From Siphonodentalium dalli (Eukaryota; Mollusca; Scaphopoda; Gadilida; Siphonodentaliidae): 64,000 nucleotides of DNA. The stretch spans positions 44,800,194-44,864,193 of the forward strand of contig CP136069.1 in the NCBI GenBank assembly GCA_032622095.1, written 5' to 3'. The notes under the pieces are model-generated. The model ran no database searches. It was given only the letters and a program-made list of their open reading frames with translations, and had not been told where the DNA came from. Positions within the stretch are counted from its first letter, which is position 1; the number at the start of each line of letters is the position of its first letter. A program made the position numbers and the translations under genes. This document shows positions 21,939 through 36,900 of the stretch, piece by piece.

Positions 21939-24900
21939 GTTTGTATAATATACAGTAAAGCCCTAATTAATCGACTCCTTTAACCACAGCAGAATTATGG
22001 GTAACTTTTCAGGATTTAGTCGGAAATATGGCTTGTTGCCATTCATCGGAAAGCTCTCCCCGAGAGCTTTCCGATGAATGGCAACAAATCCTGGTAAATG
22101 GGTAAATCCTGAAAAGTTACCCATAATTCTGCTGTGGTTAAAGGAGTCGATTAATTAGGGCATTACTGTACATCTATAGTTGTTGGTCTATAAACTTGGT
22201 CACATGAGCCTGAACCAGTATCCCAAGCTCAAATAAAATCTGGATAAACATTGAGAAACGTGAGGAACATGGATGATATTTGCACTAGCAAATTAGCTCA
22301 AATAATGATATTCTAGCTTGGTGTGAACATATTTATTTCCAATCCTAAATTAAAATATACATATTACATAAATTCAAACAAAAAGCAATATAATAATATA
22401 CATAAATGAAACGATTCAAAAGAGGATTTAACCCTTTACCCAACAAACCGGCCAAAACCGGCCAAATAAAGCTTCAACAGCCTAAATTATCTTGGGTCTG
22501 TCTCAATAAAACCATACAAATATGGATATCATTGGAACCGGCTCATTGACCACATTGTGATGGTTACAGTTATGCCCTGTGTCAATGCATTCTCTTATAT
22601 ATGCGAGTCGACCATAGGTCGCCTCGCATATATAAGAGAATGCATTGGCCTAAAAAAAATCTTTTTTTTACCATTTTTTCTTACATTCTTTAACAATTTT
22701 ATAATTTTAAATGTGTTAAGCCAATGCATTCTCTTATATATGCGAGTCGACCTATGGTCGACTCGCATATATAAGAGAATGCATTGGCACAGGGCCCTTC
22801 TGTTGGGTAAAGGGTTAACAACAAGACCAAGGGTTTATGTTAAGCTTACTCCCCTTTTGTTTCGCTCCAGCTGAGTAGAGACCTACAGTAATGACCTAAA
22901 TAATCGACTCCTTAACCATTATGGGTAACTTTTCAGGATTTAGTCCGAAATATGGCTTGTTGCCTGCCGTTCATCGGAAAGATCTCAGCTCTCATATTTC
23001 CAACTAAATCCTGAAAAGTTACCCATAATTCTGCTGTGGTTAAGGAGTCGATTATTTAGGGCATTACTGTACTTCAGTGCTCTAACAGTTGGCCATCATT
23101 TCATAAATGGAAGTCAAAATTAGTGTCGCAGAATCTTTGTATGGAGACTGGTTTATGGTTTTCTCGACATTCCCGTTATATTTTCAACTGAAAAATGGCC
23201 ATAATGTCAACGGCGCAACTCACAATGTCATTCGGCAGTTAAGAGGTTAAGCACAGTGCTTTCAACTGTGACAGTGCACTATATTTGCGACCAAATAATT
23301 ATTCTCACTTGAATATGATATTGGCCTATTCACAAATAACTAATTTTCTTGCCTAGAAATAGACAGATATCTTAGTATAAGTAGATCATAAGTTGAGATG
23401 AATATTATATTTATATCCAGCTATATCGTGTTCCTGTCTGCCGCTAAAAGCAATAGCAAATGATAGGTGTCTGAACCTGTCGCATATAATACGCTGTAAC
23501 TGACAAGTGATGTGACCTTAATAATAACGATTTGGATCAGCTGTCAAACATTTAATGCAAGATACCAATATATGTTTTCTGATGACGTCATATCTCACAA
23601 TTCAGCCATCTATGATAGGACCATTGCATGATTGCCATTAATTTCTTGTGACAGGCACACAATTTTCTGATCAATTCACATGTTTAACCCTTTCATGACG
23701 AGATCTGCCCTGGTGCAGCATTAAAGATCTTGTGCCACTGCATTCTCTTATATATGTGTCTGTCATTTGCAGAATGAGGTCACCAAAGGGTGAATTTAGT
23801 GACAATATCCTGCTAAGTGGGCTTGCATCACCAAATTTACCATCTGGGAACCTCATTCTGCTTAGGCCTCAACTGTTATGAGAGATCAGATTGAAATTCC
23901 CCAGCATTTTATCTTCTGCCAATTAGGGGATATAGAAACTTCCCAGAAGGAAAAAAGTAACTAAAAACAATATAAATTTGAGACTATAGATAATTCCCAG
24001 AAGATGAGGCCTAGCAGAATGAGGTCCCCAGAGGATGAGTTTGGTGATAATAGCTCGCTTCGCGGGATAGCATCACTAAATTCAACCCCTGGTGCCCTAA
24101 TTCTGTTAATGACAGACACACTGTTCAGCAGGCTTGGCTAAGCAGTTGATGTTATGGTCATTTTGCAGTGGAAAATTGTAATGGGAATACCCTAAATCTA
24201 ATTCCAGTCAACGACTATTATCATACACCATTTCAAACTTCAAGATAGACCGGGTTCGACACACTAATTTCTGAGTTCCCATAATGAATTATGGCTTACT
24301 GCTAGTGCGCTGAAGTATGCTGTACTCATATAGCACACAGCACAACATTTTACATCAGTACTGAGTGCTTGCTTCATTCTATTGTTTCATTCGTTTCTTT
24401 TTTCCATGTTATGTAGTGATGTTTTTTATTCAATCAAATTTGATATTTTAATTTGATTTATTTCATTATCTATTCCTATGTGATAAAAATGGTTGGAAAC
24501 TAACAATTGTAATCAGATGTAATAAAAAAGTAATCGATTACATTTACCAAAGTAATTGTAATAGTAATTGATTACATTGAAAAAAATGGAATCAGTAATC
24601 ATAATCGTAATCATGTAAATCAAAAGTAATTGTAATTGTAATCGATTACATTGGCATGTAGAGGCCCCAACCCTGCTGTGTGTGGATGTAGACCAGCCAA
24701 GCTTAAACTGTTTGTTTAACTCTTTCAGTACCAGGTCCGATTTTTGTATCAACCCATATACCCTGTGCCAATGCATTCTCTTATATATGCGAGTCGACCA
24801 TATGTCGCCTCTCATATATAAGAGAATGCATTGGCTTAACAATTTTTCATCATTTGTTATTATTTTTTACAATTTTTTACAATTTTAATAATTTTTTCTT

Positions 24901-27900
24901 GTATTCTTTAACAGACTTATTTTGTAGGTTTAGTGCCAGGGAATTTTACGTTTTTCATGGGCATAAAAATTATTACTATGAATACTTGGTGATAGTTTTG
25001 AGTTATAACATGCCCCTAAGGTTTTATCCAGTTTGTTTTTAAATTTGCTATAGCATGCTTAAAAGCATACCCAAAACAAATTCAACCCAAAAACATATAA
25101 AAAAAAAAAAAAAAAAAAAAAAAATTTTTAGGGCCAATTTTACAGACCGTAAATTAGGGCCGATGAGATCGGCCCCTGGCACTGAAAGGGTTAAATATTG
25201 TTTTTAAAAGATTGCTAAGATTTTATATTTGTTTTTTTTTGTAGAATTGAAATTCCACCCGAAGATGTTAAACAAGTCTACAGAACAGCTACCCAGCTGA
25301 AGCTAGAATCGGTGATCCAAGCATGCGGGGATTATTTAGCCTGCAACCTCAAACCAGACAACTGTCTTGGTAAGAAATAACTGCCAGCTCCCTTTTCTCC
25401 TTTCTCATCAAGGCCATGGTTAATTAATTTTATGTTTAGTGTCAATCGCCATATTTCCTCTTTTGGCAAAAATTAATAAAATATTTGATTAATTTTTGGC
25501 ACAATGCACAATTCCATTGTCCCTAAGTGTGTCTTTGGACACCATTTGAGTACTATGTTAACATATCCTCTTTCTTGTTGAATCATTTGATGGAATATTG
25601 GCTGTAGTTTCAAATGATACCAAACTTTTGGCCATATGTTAAAAATATTTATGTGGGTGTTGAAAGAAGTCCATTTGACTGAATCGATGAGTAATTTCAT
25701 GCTTGCCATATGGCGACAAATGAATGTTTATAGTATGATAGTGGCCATCAGCCAAACAGTAGAACACCAGGTTTGTCTTTTTGTGTGAACTTTTTATGTT
25801 TTCTACATTGTACAGGAAATCGTGTGGTGTCACCAGGGTCCGCGCTGGACCAAAATTTAATTTTGCCAAATAATTAGCCAAATGAAAATATTTTTTGCCA
25901 AATTATATTAGAATTTGCCAAATATTATCACCGATAGTATAATTTTCTGCAACCTTGATTGAGTTTTATATTTCGACACTCGCAGTTTGAATGACAATAA
26001 AATGGTAGAAGAGTTGCTTCATCAGAGGGGAACATCACAAGAGGATTCGCTATGTAAACACCACCATCACACTAAATATTGGTAATCCCTCCACCCATCG
26101 ATAATAATGTTACCAGATTAACTGCATCTTAATAGAGGTGTTAACTTTTCCGAAACCATATAAAACACCACTAATATAATTCTATTGTAATAGTTTCTTA
26201 AAATGAATGGTATTGATTGACCGATATTTTTCAACTTTATTGAGAAATTAAAAAGTGACTTGCCAAAACTTTTGCCAAATGAAAATATTTTTTGCCAAAT
26301 GTGAATTATTTTTGCCATTGGCAAATTTGGCAGCGCGAACCCTGGTGTCATCTAAAATTGCTAAATTTTCAGGTGGGTACCATTGGAAAAGTAAAAATAG
26401 TTTTATTTTGCGTCCTGTTGGGGGTCAGCAACATCCAGATTCTTAAATGTGAAAATAGTTCAGCCTCAAGAAAAATGTTGTCCCAATTTGGTGTCCAGGA
26501 GACACCCGGGCTGCTGTGGTGCCTAGACTACACGTATATTGTTATATCAACAATTTTCATTGAATCTTCATTGTTGAAACAGAATCATCTGATCAGGAAT
26601 ATATATATCATATTGCTACAGTGCTGATGATCAACCATATCTTATCTTATCCAGGTTAAATGGGAAAAGTTCCTTTATGTAATACTGCCCACAACCATAA
26701 AAGTTGATAAATCAGAAGCGGAATTTCGCCCATTCCAATTCAAAGCTGCCAAGTTGAAAAAAACTGACTAACATCTTAATTATTAGCTGATATTGAAAAA
26801 GTTAACTGTCTTTTCTAAATTCCTCCATTTTTTCAAAAGATTGCTTGAAAGACTTGATGGTTTTAGGCATATGAAAATTAGTTTAGTTATGTTTTTCTCA
26901 TACTATTTTAGGCATCAGACAATTTGCTGATGATGAAAACCTGAAACAAAATATCGATCTGTATATTGATGCCAATGTATCTTCCGTGGCAGAGAGTAAA
27001 TATATATTTGAATTGCCACGGATACAAGCTGAGATTATAGGTAAGCGTCTTTAGTCCACAAATTATTAACGACGTTCAGCTCGGTTTCACTAGCTTTCTT
27101 CTTTCTTGGTATCCATCAAGTCCAGTATAATATCAATTATAAACTTGATTTATGATTCTGCAGAGAGGCAGGCAATTCACGTATCCAAATCAAGCCTGAT
27201 TGTACTAGCATGTCTGTCATTTGCAGAATGAGGTCCCCAGAAGGTGAATTTAGTGACGCTATCCCACATAGTGGGCTAGCATTACTAAATTCACCCTCTG
27301 GGGACCTCATTCTGCTTAGGCCCCCATCTTCTCTGGAAAGTTTCTATATTATCAAATTTCTATAGAAACTTCTTCACATAGATTCTATTTCTTTTTTTAG
27401 TTAGTTACATCCCCAATTTGGCAGACGACACATTGCATAATCGAGGTTCTCAATGGATGAACATCACAATATTCACCATTTGGAAACTTCAATCTTGTCT
27501 ATATCTCGCATAGCTGAGGAGGCCATGCAGAATGAGGTTCCCAGAGGGTGAATTTGGTGATGCTAGCCCGCTATGCAAGATAGCGTCACTAAATTCACCC
27601 TCTAGGGACCTCATTATGCTAATAACAGACACGCTATACAATAAAAAGATAATACAGATGCAGAAGGATATCTAATTGCCTATTCATTGGTGGAAAATGT
27701 TCAGATAATAATTTTGCTTGCCTCTCTGTTCTATTTATAATCAAACCTTGAAGGCTGGCTGAAACCGACTTCTGTTTCAGACTCAGCACGTAAGTATTGA
27801 TGAGGACGGGGCTGGACCAATACCACTAACATTAAAAATACTCAGATTTAGCAAAAATATAAAAATTAGAAACAATACAAAGTTGATCTAAATACTCTTT

Positions 27901-30900
27901 TATCATTGGCTTGCTGTGGTGTTTTCCAGCCCTGTCTGTGAACTATACTTTTATATTAGTGAATGTACCATGGTTTCATATCATAATTATCACAGTTTGG
28001 GAAACAAAAATAATTTCATCCAAGGAGAACAAATTTATAAAATTTGGTATCATAACACTATAATGCACCAATCGGCCTCAATGTTGTTACATGCAGATTA
28101 CATTTAATTGAAGCAGTTTTAATTTGGAATAAATTGATGAATATTTTTGTGTCAGTTGCAATAGTGATTTATCAAGGAAAATGCTAGGTCGTATATTGTT
28201 GATTAAAATGCGATATTGACTTCTGATTTTACTGTTTACATCTGTATGTACATTTATTGATTACAGATGTCATTTCTATTTCCCCACCCAGTCTATCAAA
28301 TATCCAAACATCTTACGTTTTGTAGAGCAGGTCTTTTAGTCATAATAATACAATGGGATGATTTACTTGGCCATGTAACAAAGGTAACACACTCAAAGTC
28401 TCGCTCGACAAATATTGTATGGCAGTCCACAATTCGAAAACTACAATACTATCCTTTTGAAATGGACTGATCAGAATTAACCCTTTCATGGCGGGAGCTG
28501 CGCTGGTGCACCATTAAAGATCCTGTGCCAGTGCATTCTCTTATATATGTGAGTCTCCCATAGGGAGCCTCGCATATATAAGAGAATGTACTGGCTCACA
28601 AGGTCAATGTAAATATTGTTAGGCCAATGTATTCTCTTATACATGCGAGGATCCCTATGGGAGATTCACATATTTAAGAGAATGCAAGAGTTGTCGCAAA
28701 ATTTCAGGAAGCTCCAGTCATGGAAGGGTTAAATTAGTAATGTTCTTCAATGAGGTGCCGTCAAGTGGAAGCTTAGAAGTCAGCTGTTACACTAACTGAG
28801 AGAAAGTTTCAACAACAATAACAACAACAACGACTCTTCCATATGCATCCCTGATGTTGCCGTATTACCCATCGGCTGAGAGAATGCTGTACCAACAATA
28901 TATATCGCATTGGGCCACTTGCCATAGCCGCAATCACAACCACAACTCCCTATTGGAAAGAATCTGAAGAAAAATCAAGATTTGGAAGAAGGTTGTAAGA
29001 TAGACTGGTTCAACGTCAATGCATCATTCACAGAAATCTGTCTACAGTCCAGTTATCTATACTATTAAAACTAAATTTTATTTTCGTATGTTTGTTTTGT
29101 ATGTAGGGGTAATTTGACCCAGGGACCGCTATTAGATAGTCCCGTTGATCTCAGATGTCTTAAAAGGGCACTAATAATTGTTTAATATATATTTGGCCAG
29201 AGGTGACCAAACGGTTGGATCCTCGGAGCTGATTTTTTTTTACATGTGGGTAATTTGACCTGGGGAATCTTATTAGATAGTCCCTGTTGACCTCAGATGT
29301 CTTAAAAAGGCACTATTAACCAATTTAACTACATGATCAATTATATACCCAAAATGGTTGCAATCTGGTCAGTGAAAATTGAAACATGTATCATGAGTGT
29401 TCCTTATCTGATCCTAGGTCTCCCATAGCAGTTGATGCTTAAACAGATTGAGGTCCCCAGAGGGTGAATTTGGTGACACTTGACCACTGTGTGGGATAGA
29501 GTCACTATATTTATCCTCTGGGGACCTCATTCTACAAATGACAGGCACACTAATCTCAGAGTTGGTCTCCAAGGGGTTGACAAGAAGACGGCCTTAAATA
29601 AAGGCCATATATCTGTTTATTGTATTATTTTCTGTTAAATTGCATTCTGACAAATAAACTATCTACATGTATATATCTATCTATCTATCGCCAACACATG
29701 AGGGATTTCCATAGAAACCTGCTCTAATGTTGAGATGCCAACTTGTTCTCATCTCTGAATGCAAAGAAATCTGCCATTTTGACTGTTGTGGAAAATCTCA
29801 ACAAAGATGTCACAGAATCCATTGTTACATTTTTTTTCCGACAACAGAACAATGTCAATTTTCACAAAGCGAGCATGTTATGACAATATGATGTTATGGA
29901 GGGTTGGCGAGAAGAATATGATTCAAGCCAGCCATGATACCATCGATATGTTGCGTTAACAGAAGTAAATATTATTTTGTGTGGTGAAGATCTGACCTCA
30001 AGCAGGGAGCTGTGTGAATTTCTGGAACATGTTGCCATGGGAACTATAACCATACTGATCAGTGGAATACGATTCACTTTGCGATGCAGTCAGTCCCCCG
30101 TGGATTCTCAAATTCTTTGAACTTATGATCACTGGATGCCGAAGAATTCATACAGAAGATATGGTATATTAAGCTAGATACACCTTGGCTTTTCTGAAAC
30201 AAGTAAAATCGTCCAACTTTATAACAGTATTAGACATTCAATGGGTGACTATACTGTTGTGTCCTTCAACAGACAGCGCACTCGGTTATCAGGTAACGGT
30301 CATTAAAGGTACACAATCCGATTCGATGGTCCCCGTATCATCAGATTCCAATAACCACAACATATTTCTTCAAAAGACGCTTTAGTTATCAGAATCGATT
30401 AATTACCAAAATATAATTTTAACCACTGTCAACTCTAGTATAAAATTTTCCAAAACGTGTTATATATCAACATTGTGTTCAATACAATTTGGTATCGAGA
30501 GTACGTCAGTCGGCACGGCGAATATTTGCTCGGCTGCCAAATATTACAGGTGGTGAAAAATAACATATTTCAAAAATTTATATCTGATAACTCTGAGCTT
30601 TGACTCGGAAGCAAATATTTTTTACCCCCAAAGCCAAAATAATAGTAATTTATGAGTGTTAATTCGGATTATGTATCTTTAAATATAGAATTGGTAAGAA
30701 GTTCGCTAATGCTTGGTTAACATTAAAGAGGAGATTTTGGTAATTGGTGCATTATTTATTTTTCGGTTGAATTATTTAAAAAAGACACTCTGTCAGAATA
30801 CTTTTTGGCTTTGATTCTTTAACTCAGTCTGTTCTTTGCATTCTTTCGTTACTAGTAATTAAAGTACATTTGGTTTCAATGCTACAGTTGTTATTTTCTT

Positions 30901-33900
30901 CATTTGAGTTTTGTCTGGAATTATTCTGATTGTCCACATTTCATAATTTCTTACATATTGTTTTCCTTTTTTTTCTTCTTTTTTTTTTACAATTTTATGC
31001 AGCTTATTCTCATTAAATTTGCTATCAGATCATATTACTTTATTGGCAATAAGATGAAAATCTGTCACTGAGCATTTCAATAATGAATGCTTTTTATGCA
31101 TTCTTTGTGATGTGGCTTACGCTGATTTAAAATCTGAATGCCATCAATATCTGAAGGTTTACTTTCTTTACAGTAGAATGGACTTAATTTTTGTTACTGT
31201 TTTTTTAATGCTGAAATTCCAATTGTCAGATGTTAAGTTATAAGTGTCTTCAAGAATTTTTTTTTTTAAGTTTTATTCTGAAAATAATTTTCTTCCAAGA
31301 ACAATGTAGACAAAAAGTTAGATATTGAATCTTTTGCAATGTGTTTTCCTGTATAATAAGGGTCTCTGCTTTGTTCTGTATTCAAATCTCTTTTATTCAA
31401 GCATGGGGGGGGGGGGGGCTCTTCTGCTTTAACTCAGTCTAAGTAAGAGCTTCCAGAACTTTTGATAAGCTTCATGCAACTTTAACAAATTTGGGACAGA
31501 GTGTCTTTTTCCAACTGACTCCAAGGATGAAATTATTGATAGTCATGGTTCAACTATTCAGCTCCGTTTGAAATAAAAATGATAAGAATAAACTGCTCGA
31601 GCTTAATTTCTCATATAACTAAGCCTAACAATACAAGACATACTGTTTGGAATTTATATCAGTTGACTACTGAATGGTCCATTGATACAATTCATGAGGT
31701 CCAGTTAGGTTGAGTGAAATGGTTATCTACCATCAAGCCTTGAAATAGGGTGTCTGTCATTTGCAGAATGAGGTCCCCAGAGGATGAATTTAGTGATGCT
31801 ACCCCGCATAGCAGGCTAGCATCACCAAATTCACCCTCTGGGAACCTCATTCTGCTGAGGTGTAAGAATTAGGTCCCCAGAGGGTGAATTTGGTGATGCT
31901 AGCCTGCTATGCGGGGTAGCATCACTAAATTCACCCTCTGGGGACCTCATTCTGAAAATGACAGACACCCTATTTCAAGGCTTGTCTACCATTCAGTATC
32001 TTCTGATATAAATTCAAGGAACAGTCAGTTCTGGAATCGGAAACGGAATGTCCGAAAAAGAGATATTGCATCATCTTAACTTCAAACTATTTAAACACTT
32101 AAATCACTACTTTCTCTTTGTTTTAATCATCAAAATTATGTAGTGACATTTAAGTTTCAGAGCAACGACAGCTGCAGATTTTCTTCCCATGATATGCATT
32201 TGTAATTTCTACGCGACCGCTGAGTAAAGAAATTGAACCGACAAACAAAACTTTCAGCGCCATATCAACAAATTTATTTTGAAATCTCCGCAGATTCATT
32301 TTGAGCCATGTCCATTTCAAATCCCTTTGTCATTGCATTCTCTTATATATGCGAGTCTCCTATATATATTAGGGACCCTCGCATATATAAAAGAATGCAG
32401 TAGCCTAACAATATTTACCATGACCTTGTAAGTCATGCATTCTCTTATATATGTGAGGCTCCCTATGGGAAACTCGCATATATAAGATAATGCACTGGCA
32501 CAGAATCTTTAATGCTGGATCAGCGCACGTCCCATCATGAATCCCGTGAAATGGTTAATGATTTAGAGTAACACTAACAAGTAATTTCGTAAGCAGAGCT
32601 GATTGGTGGAACTGAACCATGATACTTGTAAATATTGTTTCTTCGGCATGCCTGTTTATAATACTGGGGGCTGCCGCCATTTTTGTTGCTATGACCATGT
32701 ATGCTATGATAGGGCTGCTATTGGCAGGTGCTGATTCGGACCTGCTCAGCTCGACTAACGAGAAGCATTTGTTTGAACTTGTGCTGAATTGGGCCAAGAC
32801 AGCGATGCTCAGTGAGTGCGGGACCACACTCGACACACTCACCGACCAGGTGTTCATGAGAATAGTTTATTTATATCTCATTACATTGACTAGACCTGTT
32901 TGTCGCACTCCTTCCTCTTCTTTCTCTCTTCTCAGTGCAGAGATGAACAAATTTCTATTGACGACAGCTATCCTTTTCTGAAATTTTTTGTCAACTACAC
33001 AGATTATGCCACTCCCATTTTATACCCATTTTTGGAAAGGGTTTTGGTCCTTTTCCATCCATAGGGAAAATTTGCGCCATAGAGGCATATGGAAAGAAGC
33101 CTTTTATACGCCTAAAAAACGGGACTTATTATGTTATTGGTCTGTCTGTCCATCCATCCGTCTGTCCATCCGTTCATTTGCTTTTGGTTTCTGGATGATA
33201 ACTTGAGATAGTCTCAACTTAATGTAATGAAATTTAGTATGTGGGTTTAGTAGCCCGAAATACAGGTCAAGTTCAAATTTGGGTTCCACTGGCCAATTTT
33301 CATCAGAGTTACGGCCCTTTGTTTGAATTATCACGGAAGATTTTTTGCCACACCCTAGCGTCTTGTTGCTTCTGAATCTCAGTGTAATCAAACAGTACAG
33401 TACAGTAATGCCTTAAGTAATCGACTCTTTAACCACAGCAGAATTATGGGTAACTTTTCAGGATTTAGTCGGAAATATGGCTTGTTGCCATTCATCGGAA
33501 AGCACTCGGGGAGAGCTTTCCGATGAATGGCAACAAGCCATATTTCGGACTAAATCCTGAAAAGTTACCCATAATTCTGCTGTGGTTAAAGAGTCGATTA
33601 CTTAGGGCATTACTGTATTTCACAGATTTTTATTCCTGTTTTATGCATATGGAGTGCTGTATCGGAACCCTGTATAAGGAGGGAAGATGAAATAATGCAT
33701 TCATTACCAGGGTCCAATGCTATTGTGAACTGCAACTCTGTGGCTTCATGTACGGTATTATAGTAAATATGCTTTATATCAGAATGAGCTATCCTTTTAA
33801 GATTATTATAATGGATATTTTCTGTGAACCACTTGTGAACATATACACAAAAGATAACTCCCTACTCTTGGGTCTGGGTCTTAACTGCGCTAAGAGAACC

Positions 33901-36900
33901 ATTGCTTGTAGGCCTTAAAATCCATAACGCATTTCTACAATGAGTCAGCTGCTTTTATGAGAATCGAACTATGAATCAGATTTTAAGCCCTGGCTTGTAT
34001 CTTCTACAGTGCTGGCTAGAACTGATGCTTGCAAAGCTGACATGGCATAGGAAACTTACGTAGGCTAGAAAATTGGAAACTTTGTCTGTTAAATTTTGAT
34101 TCACCAGGGAGGGACAGTAATCCTTAATTTACCAGTTTCTTTATTGGTAATAGTAAGGGAATCTATTATTTTACGGTCCCAATTCACGTTAAATTCAATG
34201 GTTTTCATTGAACTCTTTGATAAATTTCCCCATTCTCCAGCCACCTGTTCATCTCTGCACCGCTGTCAGTCTGTTTACCTGAGTAAGCTGGGCCAATTAA
34301 TCATCTCAATTCCAATCAAATTTAATTCGATCTCATCTCAGTTACCAGTTATATATATAAACAAATTCATTTTTCTGTCCTTGAGAGCATTTCTATTATT
34401 TATTTTATACATAATTATATTTTGATTTCTTTTCTCCTTTTTTCCCATTTTGATTCTTTAAGCTAATTTTTAAGCTATTGAATTAAATTTTTTTATTTTT
34501 TTTATTTTGGCACTTTAAAAATTAATAGTTGATCATCATAAATATTTTGGGCAGGGGATTCAGGTTTTTGTTTCTGTATGCTATTGATATTTGGTCACGA
34601 TTCACACACATTTTACACATGAACGGAACATCAATACAAATATGAAACATACATCGTTCCACATTTAATATTTGTATTCTTACATGTATGTTCTGTTTGT
34701 GTGTATATTGTAAATAAAATTGTTCTATTGGTACTAAATAGTTAAAGGGGGACTGTATCCTAAATCTGGCTATTTATGGGAACATCTCCTTTTGTACTCA
34801 ACAGAACACAATATAGGCAACAAATGAATGAATTTGAGTCATGGATTAGTTTAAAATACACTCATGTGCTCTATGAACGATAAAAACAACATGGCAATTA
34901 TAAGGGAATGAGTTCATGGCTGGAGTCATAAATTAATTTTCATTATAAATACCATGTTGTTTGCATCGTTCATAGAGCGCATGAGTGTATTTTGCACTTA
35001 TCCCTGGCTCAAATTCATTTATTTGTTGAATACATTATGTTGAGTATAAAAGGAGATGGTCCCATAAATTGCCATATTTAGTGTGCAGTACCCCTTTCTT
35101 TATGGTAATAAACAGAAACCACGAGTACTTAAGTATGTAAACCCGTCTTTGATATAGATGTCTGATAAATTACCACATGATGTGCACTGGACCGTTTTAC
35201 TTTCCAAGTTGTCGATGATTTTCAACTGTTTATTCATACATGGCATTATTTCTCCATAAGAATTGTTAAGTTTAACCCTTCCATGCCTGAAGCTTCCTGA
35301 ATTTTGCAAAAACCCTGTGTCAATGCATTCTCTTATATATGCGAGTCTCCGATAGGGAGCCTTGCATATATAAGAGAATACATTGGCCGAACAATATTTA
35401 CCTTGACCTGGTAAGCCAGTGCATTATCTTATATATTCGAGGCTCCCTATGGGAGACTCGCATATATAAGAGAATGCACTGGCAAAGGATCTTGAATGTT
35501 GCACCAACACAGCTCCCATCATGAAAGGGTTAATTGTCATGAAAATAATTTCCCCGCTTGCTCAGGGTTCTGTTCGTGTTTGTTGATCTGGTGTTTCATG
35601 TGATTTCATCTAACAGAATTGGTGTTGGAAAATCAGCTAGAGTATGTACCCTTAAATGAAATATAAACTGATAGTACTTTTATTGTCAAATGTATATGGA
35701 TGCAGTCATTCAGAATTACAACATGGCATGATGCTCGCTTTCTAACTTAATAAATCTCCATAAATAGGCACTCAACAATGAAACTCTCAACATTTTTTCG
35801 GAACTTATAGAATTCACTGTCATAATTTCATAACTTGATAGTAGAAGTTCAAAACAAGATATGAATTGGTATTATGAAAGAAGTTTCAGTGTACTTTTTG
35901 ATAGATGTATATTCCATTCATATTTTCAACACATGTTAATGGAAACCTATGATAAGGCAGTTGTTTTTTTCTTAAGTTATTCACATATTTCTTTTACCAA
36001 TCTCCATATTTTCAACATTTTTGGAGTGAAATTTATTATTCAGCTTATTTATCTGTCATTTGATAAGTCGTACAAGTTTTTCATTCATAAGGTTATTCTG
36101 CATTACCAATCAGTAGCTTCGAAACAGACTGTTTCACCCTTTTGACTAAAAAACCATTAAATTCCCCATCAGTAACCGCATCATAATCAAATTCATTCCT
36201 AAGATCTCTGGAAATTTCCCCTAACGATCGTTCTCTTTTTTTCACCAGGTTAATGTTCTTTACCTAAGTGCCGATAATGCACTGTTAGATTGTAAAGATG
36301 TCGATGAATCCAACGTGAAACAAGATGGGGCAGTTGTTGACTATACATACAAGAAATCCAAATCAAGAAAGGTAAGGCCCCAATCTAGGGCTGCCATGAT
36401 TCATCGCGATTCCGATGCATCGCGTTATGAAGTTCATGATGCAATGCATCATATTGGGAGGGTGCGATGCGATGTAAAAAACGTATGTTGAGATATGTTG
36501 AGTTATAAATAGTCAAAAGATTTAAACTTTTCCACTCAAAACTTCCCATCTGGACAGATCTGGGGACTGTATTAGCTATTAGAGTCTACTTCTACTTCTA
36601 ATACCTGGCCATGCATTTTGGTCATTTTATTTAGGTCTTGTAATTTACTTCAATGAATATGAACACTGATAAGAATATACAAAAATAAAAATAATTAAGT
36701 GGTTCATCTAGTTTTCAATACCATTAGTTGCCAAAAATTTGCATCGCAATGCAATTCGCATCACGTTGTGATAGTAAAATCTCGATTCGCACCGCTTCGT
36801 GAAGGTCTGAATCGTTGCAGCCCTAGCCCAATCTCAACGGCTCGGCCATTTCCATTTTCACATTGAATTAGCAGAACCTCTCCTATAAATAGACACTATA

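Noticed and set aside
32619-32727. Apparent signal peptide or membrane segment before exon 4 (ACLFIILGAAAIFVAMTMYA)
   Set aside because: It lies upstream of a good acceptor (GGCAG at 32727). The BACK domain match begins exactly after it, and the split Gly codon from exon 3 fits only with that splice.
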